Source of the DNA: Castor canadensis
Lineage: Eukaryota; Chordata; Mammalia; Rodentia; Castoridae
Direction: 5' to 3'
Assembly: GCF_047511655.1 (NCBI RefSeq)
Contig: NC_133390.1
Location: 158,159,583-158,223,582, forward strand
Length of the DNA: 64,000 nt
Shown: positions 35,313 through 47,029 of the stretch, piece after piece
Layout of the letters: each line of letters begins with the position of its first letter
Position numbering within the stretch: the first letter of the stretch is position 1
The notes under the pieces: model-generated
Told to the model about the DNA's origin: nothing
Database searches by the model: none
What the model saw: the letters and a program-made list of their open reading frames with translations, nothing else
Translations under genes and position numbers: made by a program

Positions 35313-36123
35313 AAAAAACTTTGGAAAGAGATAGAGGTATAGGTAATAAGTAATAGAGAAACTCAGAAAAAGAAGAAATCATTGTGGAGCCAGTTGTTTA
35401 GGGGGAAGTTGTATGAAGGAGTAGGAAGATTTCATGAAAAAAATTGACTCTGTGGATAGAGATGATATGGAATATAGAAATATAATGAACTTCTAAATCA
35501 CTTAAATGCTATTAGCCTCAATTTTTCATCTATGCAAAAATATTTTTTTAATGGAAACGGTATCTCATTGGTAAAGGGTAAACAAGATAGCTATATGGAG
35601 TAAAAAAAATTACCATATAGTGTACACATACAAGATAACTTTATTATTCTGTACATTTATTTTTCTTTGCCGTCTCATTGTACTTAGAAGCATTCCTGGC
35701 AGTTTTTTGGAGTTTAAAGTGTCACTACTTGCTGATTTCCAGGGTACTACCTTTCCTATTCCTTCTGTTTTAAGGGGAAGCATTTTCCAGGAAGTTGCAG
35801 AAAGACAGAAGGACTTGAGAACCATTGAATTCCTTCCCTGGGTTCACATTATTGTGGGACCTTCCTATTTTGAGGAAGAGTCCTCCTTGCCACAGGGTGC
35901 TGTCCAAGATTCAGACGCAATTCATATGCACCAAGCCCCACCAGATACCGTGAGATCGTTCATTTCACACCAGCTCCTTGTGAGAATATTCACCCACATT
36001 ACTGACAAAGCAACTGAGGCTCAGAGAAGGCAAGTAAACCAGCTCAATACACAGAGCCTGTAAGGGCACTTGTATCTAAAACCAGGCCTTGTGATCCTCT
36101 GGTCCTCTTTCTGCTATACCTAG

Positions 36124-36395
36124 GTGTCCGGAAACATTAGACCCAAACATAGATCTCCCAAAGACGTGAGCACGTTCACCGACTTTACGTCCGTGAGGCA
36201 GACTCTAGGGCAATTCAGTGACGAGCTCCGTTTCTCCAGAAGCGGCAAACGCCGTTTTCACTGGGTGTCCACACAGAAACAAGTGAGCGAGATCACATGG
36301 CAGTGGCCATGCCCCCTCCCCCTGGCAGGCTATGGCCAGGGCTGCAACATCTTGACAACCTATTTAAACCGACTCGCAGGGACTGGCAGCAAATT
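36124..36395 (+). promoter_or_regulatory. Right-arm promoter-like segment (TATA box, CpG-dense)
   Basis: TATTTAAA at 36361-36368 sits at the downstream edge of about 250 bases that hold some 14 CpG dinucleotides in an otherwise CpG-poor window. GC-rich boxes lie just upstream (36310-36325). An expected start would be about 36390-36400, reading plus, away from the spacer. CpG retention suggests low germline methylation, which is typical of active promoters (inference). No coding first exon is apparent: the first ATG-led frame downstream (36509-36706) runs through pyrimidine tract and a SINE fragment. Confidence 0.5.
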
Positions 36396-36553
36396 ACTCT
36401 CCCCAGCAGGCTGAGTCCTTGAGCCTCTGCAGACTTGGAAGAAGGAATCATTAGCTGAGACATTCAGGAACCAGGGGTCCCAGAAGATTTGTAACAAATT
36501 CCATCCAGATGTTGGGATTGAATTTTTCCTTTTTCTTCTTCCTCTTCCCCCCA

Positions 36554-36625
36554 CCTCCAAGCATATTAAAGGAGGCGGTCTACCACTTGAGCCATGCCTC
36601 CAGTCTAACCTCCAAGCATATTAAA
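36554..36625 (-). mobile_element. Tailless SINE retropseudogene, right-arm copy
   Basis: Identical reverse-complement copy of 20330-20401: insert 36571-36608 and target duplications at 36554-36570 and 36609-36625. It either predates the duplication or was copied between arms by conversion. Confidence 0.9.
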
Positions 36626-38385
36626 AGAGTGAACAAGTTGTTTTCACCTTATCAAGCAAAGTGGGAAGAACATTACTTCCTTTTTTTCCTGGGTGGGTCC
36701 ACCTAGGAGCAAAGGATAGGGAGACTAACAGTGTCTGGGTAACACAGGGCTGCATCTGATGTCTTGGAGAGCAGTTTGTACACAAGAGGAAACACGAGAT
36801 AGATAAATGGTGTTGCAAACACTTAGGAAAAGCCGATCAGAGGTCTGCAAGTTAGCTCTAACTAATACCTTCTGAACCATGTACCTGTGGTGTAAGGAGC
36901 CCAGTTGCTCTGAGAACCTTCTCAGAAACTATGACTGCAAATTTGGTCCAACAATTAGCCAAATGTGCACATTGCTTCCTTAGAATGGGAAAGGCAGAGT
37001 AAGTGTGGATTTTTATTTCATGGCATCTGAGCAGCCTGAATGTCTGGACAGCTTTGCTGTGCTGTGTGGGTAACAATGGGCTCATGAGCTAAGCCACAAA
37101 ACTCTTCTCCAGCAGTCCAGCTTTCCCAGGGAACTCTTGCTGTGGGGCTAGGACGAGGAAAAACAGCTCTTGCTGAGCGGCAGCCCCATTTGACGTTCCC
37201 TTCACCCCACACCTGAGCTCCTGATCCATGGAAGAGAAACCTGAGGAAAGAGCTGTGGCAGCCCAGAGTGGCTCTTCTTGCCAGTGGCTGCTTCTGACTG
37301 CAAGCCGTGGACATTGAGCTAGACACAGAGACGAGGAACAATGATGCCAAGAAATGGGAAACCCAGTGAAAAAGGATCTTACTTTCTAATCCTCTGAAAG
37401 GTGAGATTTCTAAGACTCATTTTTTTCATCTAGAATGGAAACTTTAAAAAATTTTAGTCCTATTTTAGCAAAGCAAGATTCTCACCCGTTTACTAGATGA
37501 AATAAACAAGATAGAAAACAGCACTTTTGAGGTGTTTTGTTGAATCCATTCTTATTATTTGTAATTCCCTTCAAAAAATATTTTTCGATGTTTTTAAATT
37601 TTGATTCAAATCCGCAGTGGAAAATATCCTTCAAAGGAAAAAAGAAAAGAAAACTACCCAACACACTGTGTGCTTTGCATTTTGACCCAGCCCACAGACC
37701 AACTGGAAGAATCTCCGCAGACCACCAGAGATCCCAGATTCCATTTGGAGAATCATAGACCTAAAAATCACATCTTGATTTCAGAACCCCTCTTTTAATC
37801 TGGAATTATCTGTTATTGATCTCAGAAAGCGGCTACTGACGAATCCTGGGACAGGGACCTGTGTAGTGAGAGGTGAGCCCCACTGGGGGAAAAAGAAATT
37901 TCTTTCTCTCAGCGAGTGTTTCAGTTAATACTATGTCTATGCTGCAGAAACATATCTACGGGCTCAATTTCTTCCTTCTTCTCTTTATCCTTCTCTTCCT
38001 TCTTATCTATTCCCCCCTCTCCTTCAACATCTTATTTTGTTACTTGTTTGTTTCTTTTCTATAGTGAAATTTCCTCAGCTGATATTTTTAGATGATTTTG
38101 GTCTGGTGATTCTGCTTATTGAAGTTTCAAAATCACAGTCTGTTATTTGGGTGCAAAGCTTGACAAAATGTTTAAGCAACTAAAGTAGTATCAAAGCAGC
38201 TGGTCACTGCTCAAAACTTCTAGACAGGTAGCTGAGATGGATACAGGTCTGTACCCTTCATTGTGGCAGACTCAGAACCTTCTTGAGATATGTGAAGAAA
38301 GATCCCTGGTGAGGGAGCAGCCATGTTGCCCTGAATCAACAACACAAGCAGAAGTGCAAACCCAGGGAGTGGTGGGACCTGATGT

Positions 38386-39695
38386 CATTAGAAATCTCCC
38401 AACCAAGCTGAACCCTAAGAAGAGGCGAGTCTTGTCTTGAACTGCTCTGTGAAAAGGAAGGAAAAGAATCGGACTCACACTGAAGGTACAGACTATGTCT
38501 GAGTAGCTTCCCCTTAAGCCGCAGAAATCCCATTAAGGATGAGTGCACTAACACTGATGGCTTCACTTTGGGCACAATCCTCAGCAGGACTGACCCCATG
38601 CAAAGGCAATTACCAGGAATGGGGGCCAATTACCGCCTTTTGATTTGATTGCTCCAATATCCTGTTAGGCAGATGAAGAAAAGAAAGAAATTGCAGGTTG
38701 AAGTATTTGGTTTCAGCTTCTGTCAGGTTGAGACTTTGAAACACAGAACTCTGTGTGTCCAGGAAACCAAGTACGGGTTCTATTGCTTTGGAGTGCTAGC
38801 AAATTCAGAGACATAAGGAAATGCGTAGCCAAATTGAGATGATTCATTTTAATGGGCTGCCATTTGGCCAGTGCAGTAACCCTGTTTTATGTGAGCAGGC
38901 TTGGGCCGGAATGCTGTCTTTGAAAGGGGCTGTTTCAGGTCCTTCAAGACAGTCTGGTGGAATATAAAAAAGATAAAAGAGCATCAACATACAAGCACGC
39001 TTGCATAGGGGTGAGCATTCTAGCATCAGCTAAACTTGCCAACTGTTACAGTTGGGCTCTGGGAAGCAAAGTTGCCAAGTGTTCAGATTTGGGCAAAAGA
39101 GGTGAAGTCCCAGAGCTGGGATTCTCGTCAAAAAGGGAGAAGAGTTCTTGAGAAGCCAAATGGAAAACGGGATCGAAAAGATCAGATTTGTCTAGGAGTG
39201 GGGTTGTGGGCAGAGCAGCACCTTTGACTCAGATGACAGAGATACAATTTGGAGAGAAATGTACTCAGAGAAATCCATTGGGAGTTGAGGGAAAACTGAT
39301 TTCAATTGGGTTGGAAAGTTTTATTCAGATTTGGGGAGGAAATCAGAAACTGTAAAGCTAGAGTCTGTATCCAATTTAAATCCCTGTAGCTGGCTCAAGG
39401 GGTAAAGGAGTCCCTGGAGCCCTTAGAGGTCTGCGTTTTGCTCACAGGGCAACTCTGATGAGGAAAAAGAAGAGGAGGGGGTTTTGCATGGGGGGAGGGT
39501 TTCATGAGCCGCTTGGCTGGCCTTGGTAAAGGTAGGATCCAGCCTTAAATTACCTGCTAGACAGCCACCAGTTCAGTGTCCATCTATTCCCCAGACATGT
39601 GCTTTACAGGTTTCTCTTTGAGTTTGGGTGTTTTTAAGAAGAATCATCTTGAAGCAAATGTACTAAATTCAAACCATTTTACACAACCATTTGGA
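38386..39695 (-). repeat. Second high-similarity tract of right arm
   Basis: Partner of 17270-18620. The inner boundary at about 38386 is visible as an abrupt rise in similarity. Sequence between this tract and the 1.6 kb block (37388-38385) matches the left arm at only about 75-80%. Confidence 0.8.
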
Positions 39696-40044
39696 TCTGT
39701 TTGAAAAGATTGTAGAATGGAGAGTGAGTCTCTCACTTGCTTAGAAATGCTCCTAGCAAACTGTCTTTAACTGCTTCTACCTACCTAAGGCTTTTATCTA
39801 TTCATTGGCCTGCCAGGACTTCCATCTTCCTCTGCATCAGCTGGGAAAACAAAGACTACTGTCTATTGGCAGGATTCTTGTGGATAAGATGGCAGCCTAA
39901 AGAAGAATCTGCCTGAGCCAGGGAGAGGGGATGGGGGCAGAGTCAGTATGTTGTAACAATTGACTATTTTCTTGATTGCTTTTTTTCTTTAAAATCATCA
40001 TTTCCCTTTTTCCTGAATGCCTAAATGTTCTGGATATACTCGTA

Positions 40045-40165
40045 TTTTTTCCTCTTTTTATTTTTTGAGATAGGGTCTGGCTATGTAGCTCAGGCAGGCT
40101 TTGAACTCTCAATCTTCCTTGCTTTGCCTCCCAAGTGCTGGGATTATAGGTGTGTCCTCGGCTTT
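40045..40165 (-). mobile_element. B1-like SINE
   Basis: 'gagatagggtctggctatg', 'aagtgctgggattataggtg' on the minus strand. Arm-specific: the left arm reads through at 16840. Confidence 0.8.
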
Positions 40166-40638
40166 GTCTATTTTTTAAGTTATGTTTTTTTATTGCAAGA
40201 AAACACAGAGCAAAGCGTGCAGCTTGATGAACTTGCACTCTGTGACACACCCAGAAAACCAGGACCTCGCAATAAAAAATGGTCAGCACCCAGAAGCCCT
40301 TCATTCTCCCTTCAAATCCCTTCTCTTCCCAAGAATAACCACTAGCCTGACTTCTAACATCATAAATTAAGTTTTGTCTGTTTAGGGGCTTTTTCTATGC
40401 TTGGTTTCTTTTGCTATCTGCAACATATCAGGCTATTTTATTTTATGCTTTCTGTCTTGGAAAATTCAATTTATGTCTCACTTATATGTGCATACTGGCA
40501 GCCCTTTTGGGGGGAGGGGTAGGATTCAGAGCTAGCCTAAAAAAAATCCAGTGATTGATACATACATAAGATATTCTACTCATCCACAAGTCCTGACTGC
40601 CAAAGTATTGTTAATTCCAGAGGACATCTTGATCCCTC

Positions 40639-40773
40639 AATGATTGTGTCTGTGGTTTCTACCTTTTTTTTTTTTTGTTCCTTTGGCGGTGCTGGGGATC
40701 GAACCCAGGACCTCATACATGCTAGGCAAGCACTCTACCACTGAGTCACACTCAGCCCCCAATGATTGTGTCT
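40639..40773 (-). mobile_element. ID-like SINE with 14-base target duplication, right-arm specific
   Basis: ID unit at about 40662-40758 ('ggggatcgaacccaggacc', 'gcactctaccactgagtc'), flanked by aatgattgtgtctg at 40639-40653 and again at 40759-40773. The left arm (about 16255) has a single similar site. Confidence 0.85.
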
Positions 40774-40957
40774 GGAACAAGGTAACATTTTGTTTCTTTC
40801 CATGATATTCACTATTTCAAGATTGAGCACGCTGAACATCTGCTAAATTGTTATATTTTTATATTCTAAATTTCCACTAAGTTATCTGTATTTCATTTGT
40901 ATTATAAGCTTAAATCTGAACACTTTAATTTCTTTACTTACTTATTTACTTATTTTG

Positions 40958-41012
40958 GCACTGGAGCTTGAACCCAGGGTATTCTTCAGGCTAAGCACCC
41001 CAGCCCTCAAAT
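40958..41012 (-). mobile_element. ID-like SINE fragment shared by both arms
   Basis: Mirror copy of 16025-16112: 'ggagcttgaacccagggtat', 'ctaagcaccccagccct'. Confidence 0.7.
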
Positions 41013-41179
41013 CTTAGCACTTTAAAACCATGGTTCTCTTACGTTTTTCCCAGCACATGGACAGACTCTTCCAAGAAATTCTGGGATACTTCTGCAGATA
41101 AAATGGATTGAAGGCATATGTTCCTCAATTATGTTCTCTGTGTTCACTGAAGAATTACCTTTGGTCTTTTCTATCCTCA

Positions 41180-41480
41180 GAGCTCATTCATGCAACTAAA
41201 AAATATTTAAGTACTTTCTATGTGGCAGGCTCGATTCTAGACAATGAGAATGCAGCATTAAAGAAAGAAAACACTGGAAGTGGAGTTATGTGAAAAATAA
41301 ACAATAAGCAACAAAAGACAAAATTATGAGAGATAATGAGAGTGCTAAAAAAAGAACTAGAACAATGCCAGAGGGTAGCTGGAAGAGGCTTAGACAGAGT
41401 GGTGAGGAAAGAGCTGTGAGGAGGTTATGGCAGAGATAAGACTTAAAGAAGGAGACTCGTGTGCCAAGAGCTGGGGGGAG
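41180..41480 (+). repeat. Old interspersed repeat, family uncertain
   Basis: 'gtactttctatgtggcaggc', 'ctagacaatgagaatgcagc', 'agaataaacaataagc'-like wording is common in mammalian DNA as an ancient repeat. It is mirrored at 15740-15830 on the left. A SINE 3' scrap ('gcctgagttcgaaccccagc') follows at 41543-41580. Confidence 0.45.
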
Positions 41481-41689
41481 AGTGTTCGAAACGGTGGGAA
41501 CAACTGTACCCAGGTGTTACTGCAGGAAAGGAAGAGGCAGAGCGCCTGAGTTCGAACCCCAGCATCACACACACAAAAAGGAGATATAAATTACGTGTAG
41601 GGAAATATATAGCTTCTATTTGGATAGTGTGATGAATTTTGACAGTTGTACTGCCAGATGGGTTTTCAAAGTGGTCAAAGCATTTGATT

Positions 41690-41840
41690 TTTCTTTTTCT
41701 ATTTTTTTTCTTTTTTCTTAGCATTTGTTTTTTCTGAGACAGATTTCACTATGGCCGACTGGACTCAAGTAATTCTCCCACTTCAACCTCCCAAATAGCT
41801 GGGACTATAGGCATGAATCACAATACCCTTTAGCTCATTT
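41690..41840 (-). mobile_element. B1-like SINE
   Basis: 'ctgagacagatttcactatg', 'cctcccaaatagctgggact', 'ataggcatgaatcac' on the minus strand. Confidence 0.75.
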
Positions 41841-43732
41841 TTAAATTGGACTTATTTGTCTTTTTATTATTGAGTGGGAGTTGTTTGTATATATATATGC
41901 ATACAGTGAGTGTTTTCTCCTAGGTTTTGAAGATCAGAACAAAAACCAAACAAGCAAACAATACTCAGTACTTGCAAATAATTTCAAATTAATGGAAAAA
42001 TAAATTTGCAATTTTTGGCGAATTGATCCTTTTATCATTACGCAATATCTCTATCTCTGTTAACTTTCTCTTGACTAGTATTTTTGTGTCATATCTTTTC
42101 TTATTATTTTACTCATAATCTAGATATATATGAGTTTCTTTGTAAACAGTATATACTTGGTTCATTTTTTAAAATCCATCTGACAAGCTGTGTTCAGATT
42201 GTATAAATTGATCTATGTTCAATTTAATAATTAATATGCTAGAATTTAGGTGTATGATTTTATTATTTGTTTTGTTTCCTTTCTCTTTGTTCCTTTGTTT
42301 CCCTTTTCCTTCTTCCTTAAATTATTCAAATTTTTTTGGTTCTACACTTTAGAAAGTTTTTAAATGAATGCTAAAGGGATTACAATATCCATGCATAAAA
42401 TTTCAGTTTCCTTCAATTAATGTTTTGTTAAGCCAAGTGGAAACTGGAAACCCTAGCACCGTTTTAGTCCCGTTACCCACCCTCCTTGTGCGGCAGATGT
42501 CCTATACTTTTCATCTACACACTACAGAAAACCCCATCAGACGATATTATACCTTTTGCTTTTAAGCATCACACACTTGAAAAAATTCAGAGAATGATCT
42601 GTTGTATTTACCTGGTTATTTCCCATTTCTGCTACACCTCCTGATGTTTCCAGTTTCCTTCTGGCATCACTTCTCTTCTCCCTGAAAAACTTTCTTTAAT
42701 AATAATTCTTTTTTCCTTTTTAAAAAAATGGAGCTATAAATTCCAGGTAAGGAAGTATGCTGAGTCTATGTGTCTACTCACAACTCATTCTCCTAATTTC
42801 CCTTCATCTGTGAATATCTTTATTTCACGCTCACTTATCACGGATATTTTCACTAGATACAGAATTCTGGGTTAACATTTGTTTAGCATGTTAAAAATGT
42901 AGCTTCCCTTCTTTTTGGTCTCCATGGGTTCTGATGAGAAAACACAAGCATTGTTTTCCTGTAAATAACATGTCATTTGTACTCAGTCCGCGTCCGCTGT
43001 TTTTTTGTTTTGTCTTCAGTTCTCATACTGCTTATGAACAGGCGAATAATGGATTTCATTGGGTCGTTTGGGTTTGCTCAGCATCTTGGACTCACAGACT
43101 TGTCTTTTTGTCAAATTCATGAAGATCTAAGCTATTGTTTCACCCATTTTCCTGTTCTTTACTCTTTCTCCTTTCCTATGAAATTCTAGTGCGTAAAAGT
43201 TAGATTTTTCGTTTTGTCCTCTGAGGCTCTGCTCATTTTTTAAATCATTTTCTTTCTGTCATTCAGACTGAAATTTTCTTTTTTTTTTCATTTTAGCTAA
43301 TACATAAAAACATAAAAATTCTCCCTGTTGAAGGGATACTGTGTAATGTTTTGATACAGGTATACATTGTGCAATGTTTAAATCAGGTTAAACATATCTA
43401 TCTCCTTTAACATCTATCACTCCTCATGGTAAAACTTTAGATCAGATCACTTCTGTTGCTCTATTTTCAAATTCAGACACTTTCCACTCTTACCTCCATT
43501 TTACTATTGAACACAACAGGAAGTTTTACATTTCGATTAGTAGATTTTTTTTTCATTCCTAATATTAATTTCTTTTTTTTCTGAAGCCCCCTAGCTAGGG
43601 CTTTTCAATTTCATTAACTATCTCAAAGAGCAGATCTTTTTTTTAACTGATTCTTCAGGGTGGTTTTTTTTCCCCCATATTATATTTCATTGATTTCCAT
43701 TCTTACATCTCTTCCTTTTCCTTTTGGGTTTA

Positions 43733-43736
<4 letters not shown>

Positions 43737-43786
<50 letters not shown>
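43737..43786. repeat. (TC)n microsatellite
   Basis: About 25 CT/TC units, uninterrupted, inside old L1 sequence of the right arm only. Confidence 0.97.
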
Positions 43787-43790
<4 letters not shown>

Positions 43791-43871
43791 CTCCACTTCT
43801 TAATGTGGAAGTTTAGATCACTGAATTTAAATATTTCTTCTATTTTAATATATGCATTACAAGCATCAGTT

Positions 43872-44090
43872 TCTGGGGTTGGGAGAGGCAGAAGTAAGAG
43901 GATTGTGGTCAGAGGCCAGCCAGGGCAAGGTTGGAGCAAGACCCTATCTGAAAAACAAACTAAAAGCAAAAGGACAGAGCGGGTGGGTAATTACTCAAGT
44001 GGTAAAGCACTTCTAGACAGCTCAAGGCCCAGAGTTCAATCCCCAGTACCTCACCAAAAGTAAAAAAGAAAAGAAAGAAAAAATATCAGC
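43872..44090 (+). mobile_element. Variant B1-ID composite SINE
   Basis: 5'-truncated B1 half with the same 'tgaaaaacaaactaaaagc' linker as 30438-30665, then a degraded ID half and A/G-rich tail. Right-arm specific. Confidence 0.8.
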
Positions 44091-44869
44091 TTCCTTCTAA
44101 ACACTGCAATAAATACAACCCTTACCATGTGGTTTTGGTTATTATTCCTTTCAAGATATTTTCTAATTTCTTTTGTGATTTCCTCTTTGGACTCATGGAT
44201 ACTTAAGTGACAGGTATGCTTACTTTCAAAACATTTGGAGAATTTTCCACATAACTTTTCATTGTGGTTTCTAATTTAATTCTGTTGTGGCTGTGTAATA
44301 GGCAACATAATATTTTCTATATCATTTCAAGCTTTTCAGATGTATTAAGACTTTTTTACGGTTACACGTATGTTCCATGTTAATGAATATTCCAGATATT
44401 TTGTAGAGAATGTGTATTCGTCAGTTGGGGGTAGAGAGTTCAATAAACAGCAGTTAGGTCATTTGGTTTACAGTGTGAGGTTCACGATGACTTCCTGGCT
44501 GATTTTGTGGCTACCTGTTCTACCGGTTACCCAGAGAAAGGTGCCGAGATCTCTGCTGCAATGGTGCAGTCGTCTGCTTTCTCCTTCCACCTGCCAGTTT
44601 TTACTTCAGATATTCTCACACGTCATCACATGCGTCCATGTTCAGAAATGTTATGTCCTTCTGAGACATAGACCTTTTTATTACTAAGAAATATCCCTTT
44701 TTACCTCTGCAGTGCTCCTTTTTCCTGAAGTCTACTTTATCAGGTGTTGGAAGAGTCACTTCGGCTTTTTAATGGCTACTGTCATATGGTGTTGCTTTTT
44801 TATGTGCATCTCCTATATTCAACATTCAGTGTGGTTTTGTTCTTTCATTCAGTCTGATATTGATAAATA

Positions 44870-46250
44870 CCAATATTAGAGCTCCATTGCTGTGCAAGAA
44901 ATTGTCATGACCTTAAGAACCTTGTGACTCAATAGCCAAGTTATGGAAACAGCCAAGATGCCCCACCACTGACGAATGGATTAAGAAAATGTGGTATCTA
45001 TACACAATGGAATTTTATGCAGCCATGAAGAAGAACGAAATGTTATCATTCGCTGGTAAATGGATGGAATTGGAGAACATCATTCTGAGTGAGGTTAGCC
45101 TGACCCAAAAGACCAAAAATCGTATGTTCTCCCTCATATGTGGACATTAGATCAAGGGCAAACACAACAAGGGGATTGGACTATGAGCACATGATAAAAG
45201 CAAGAGCACACAAGGGAGGGGTGAGGATAGGTAAGACACCTAAAAAACTAGCTAGCATTTGTTGCCCTTAATGCAGAGAAACTAAAGCAGATACCTTAAA
45301 GCAACTGAGTCCAATAGGAAAAGGGGACCAGGAACTAGAGAAAAGGTTAGATCAAAAAGAATTAACCTAGAAGGTAACACACACGCACAGGAAATCAATG
45401 TGAGTCAATGCCCTGTATAGCTATCCTTATCTCAACCAGCAAAACCCCTTGTTCCTTCCTATTATTGCTTATACTCTCTCTACAACAAAATTAGAGATAA
45501 GGGCAAAATAGTTTCTGCGGGGTATTGAGGGGGGGAGCAGGAGGGGGTGGAGTGGGTGGTAAGGGAGGAGGTGGGGGCAGGGGGAAGAAATGAACCAAGC
45601 CTTGTATGCACATATGAATAATAAAAGAAAAATGAAAAAAAAAAAAACTTTGATGTGTATATAGTAGGATAAAGCAAGTAAAAAAACTATTTTAATGTCA
45701 TTAAGAACTAAGTTTTTCTAGTGTAAAAGAAAATATGGAAAATTATAAGTAAAATAATCAAAGTAAAAAAAAAAAAAAAGAACCTTGTGACTCACAGTTC
45801 TGTAGGTTAGAAGTCAATCCTGGACCTGGAGAAACTAGGCTCCCTACTAAGAATCTCACAAGGCTGAAATCAAGGTGTTGACTACTGGCATTTTCATCTG
45901 AAGGAAAATCTACTTCCAGGTGGTTGCCAGAATTCAATTCCTGTGGTTTCTGATTTTCTTGCTGGCTGCTGGCTGCTGGCTGCTGGCTCCTCTCACCCCA
46001 GAGGCTGTATGCATGAATGCTCAAATGGCCCCCTCACAATAGGGTTGCAACAAAATCTCCCTCGTCTGATGCTCCTCATCCTCTGGATCTTTCTGACTTC
46101 TGCCCCCAGACGGAGAAAATGCTCTTCTTCTAAAATAGTCCATATGAGTATGTTAGGCCCACCTGCATATCATCCCTATTTTAAGGTTGATCTGCAAACC
46201 CCTAAAGGGTAAAAGTCACTGGGCCCATCTTTGAGTTCCACCTAACTTAC
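44870..46250 (-). mobile_element. MLT1-like LTR (ERVL-MaLR fossil), right-arm copy, split by an L1
   Basis: Mirror of 13865-14370: 'ctccattgctgtgcaag' before the L1, and 'acagttctgtaggttagaag', 'ggctgaaatcaaggtg', 'ttttcatctgaaggaaaatc' after it. About 45 bases lie left of the inserted L1 and the rest lies right of it. Confidence 0.75.
44932..45777 (+). mobile_element. Young L1 with 3' transduction and 17-base target duplication
   Basis: L1 ORF2 end plus 3' UTR (G-rich tract 45522-45590) ends in a first A-run at 45635-45647. Then come about 117 bases of non-L1 sequence (45648-45764) and a second A-run (45765-45777). Target duplications aagaaccttgtgactca lie at 44915-44931 and 45778-45794, outside the second A-run. 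The non-L1 segment is therefore part of the inserted RNA copy: a 3' transduction. The left arm has the empty site near 14313-14335. Confidence 0.92.
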
Positions 46251-46269
46251 CATTCCTATATTTAAAAAT

Positions 46270-46960
46270 CTTTTAATTTTGAAGTCACTTAGAATTATTC
46301 AAGAAAAGCAGTAAAAACACTCATTTCCGTACATCTTCACCTCACTTATCTTTTTTAAAGACAGTTTCCACATAGCACTCTTTTTTGTTTGTTTGTTTGT
46401 TTTAGCAGTGCTGGGGTTTGAACTCAAGGCCTCATGCTTGCTAGACAGGCACTCAACCACTTGAACCACTCCGCTAGCCTCGGAATCTCAATATGCAGCC
46501 CAGGCTGGCTTCAAACAAGATCTTCCTGCCTCAGCTTCCCAACTGCTGGGATTACAGGTACACACCACTACACCCAGTGTCAGTTTTTTTAATATTAACA
46601 GTTTGCATAACCATGGTACAATAATCAAAAGCAAAAGATTAACATTGTTAAACACTATTAATAAATTTACATGACTGGTTTTTCCACCAGTTTTTTTTTA
46701 TCCAATCTAAGATCCCATTTTGTATTTAGTTGTCTCCTTCAATCTGTGACAGTTCCTCCAGTCTTTTTTGTGCTTTAGGACATTGATACTTTTTTTTGAC
46801 GTTGATACTTTTGAAGAGTATTTTGTAAAAATTCCATGAATTTGAGTTTGTCTATGTTTTCTCTTAACTAGGGTAAAATTAAGAAGTGACGGTGTGCTCC
46901 TCTGTCACAGGTTCCATTGAGTTGTAACTTACCACTGCTGATGGTAACCTTAAGATCTTG
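46270..46960 (-). mobile_element. L1ME-type L1 3' end (right arm)
   Basis: Mirror of 12610-13855: 'gacattgatactttt', 'tttgagtttgtctatg', 'ctcttaactagggtaaaatt'. A SINE interrupts it at 46380-46580. Confidence 0.75.
46380..46580 (-). mobile_element. B1-ID composite SINE, right-arm specific
   Basis: (GTTT)n head, ID half 46407-46478, B1 half to 46578. Confidence 0.85.
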
Positions 46961-47029
46961 GGTTTCTCACCTGTGCAGTTACTATTTTCCCCTTTGTAAT
47001 TAATAGATATCTTGTAGAAATATGTGTAA

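Larger units (their letters stand above)
21173..35783. other. Unduplicated spacer between the arms
   Basis: About 14.6 kb separates the inner ends of the arms and shows no internal mirror symmetry that I can find. It holds a young L1 copy, an RPL23A processed pseudogene, seven or more SINEs and old L2/MIR pieces. The remaining stretches (21453-22470, 22693-23290, 25332-25780, 26120-26440, 26740-27700, 27881-29100, 29600-30437, 31071-32690, 32913-33690, 33861-34191, 34293-35170, 35313-35783) are non-repetitive to my eye with no recognisable gene. Confidence 0.8.
35784..37387 (-). repeat. Near-identical tract of right arm (gene-conversion block)
   Basis: Partner of 19568-21172. The inner boundary is abrupt: from 35784 inward to the spacer, similarity is lost within about 20 bases. 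The outer boundary near 37387 passes into sequence only about 78% similar to the left arm. A block this similar inside an otherwise diverged inverted repeat points to recent copying between arms rather than a separate recent duplication, because diverged flanks continue collinearly on the outer side. Confidence 0.93.
41990..44870 (-). mobile_element. Old L1 coding sequence (right arm), interrupted
   Basis: Antisense L1 ORF2-like wording: 'ttccattcttacatctcttc', 'gattcttcagggtgg', 'tccagatattttgtagagaa'. 42930-43200 and 44370-44870 match the left arm 15100-15400 and 14370-14870. It is interrupted by a (TC)n tract and a variant SINE. Confidence 0.65.

Noticed and set aside
43737-43786. Short-period repeats as a possible CRISPR-like or satellite array
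   Set aside because: A plain (TC)n microsatellite; no spaced direct repeats of CRISPR type occur anywhere in the window.
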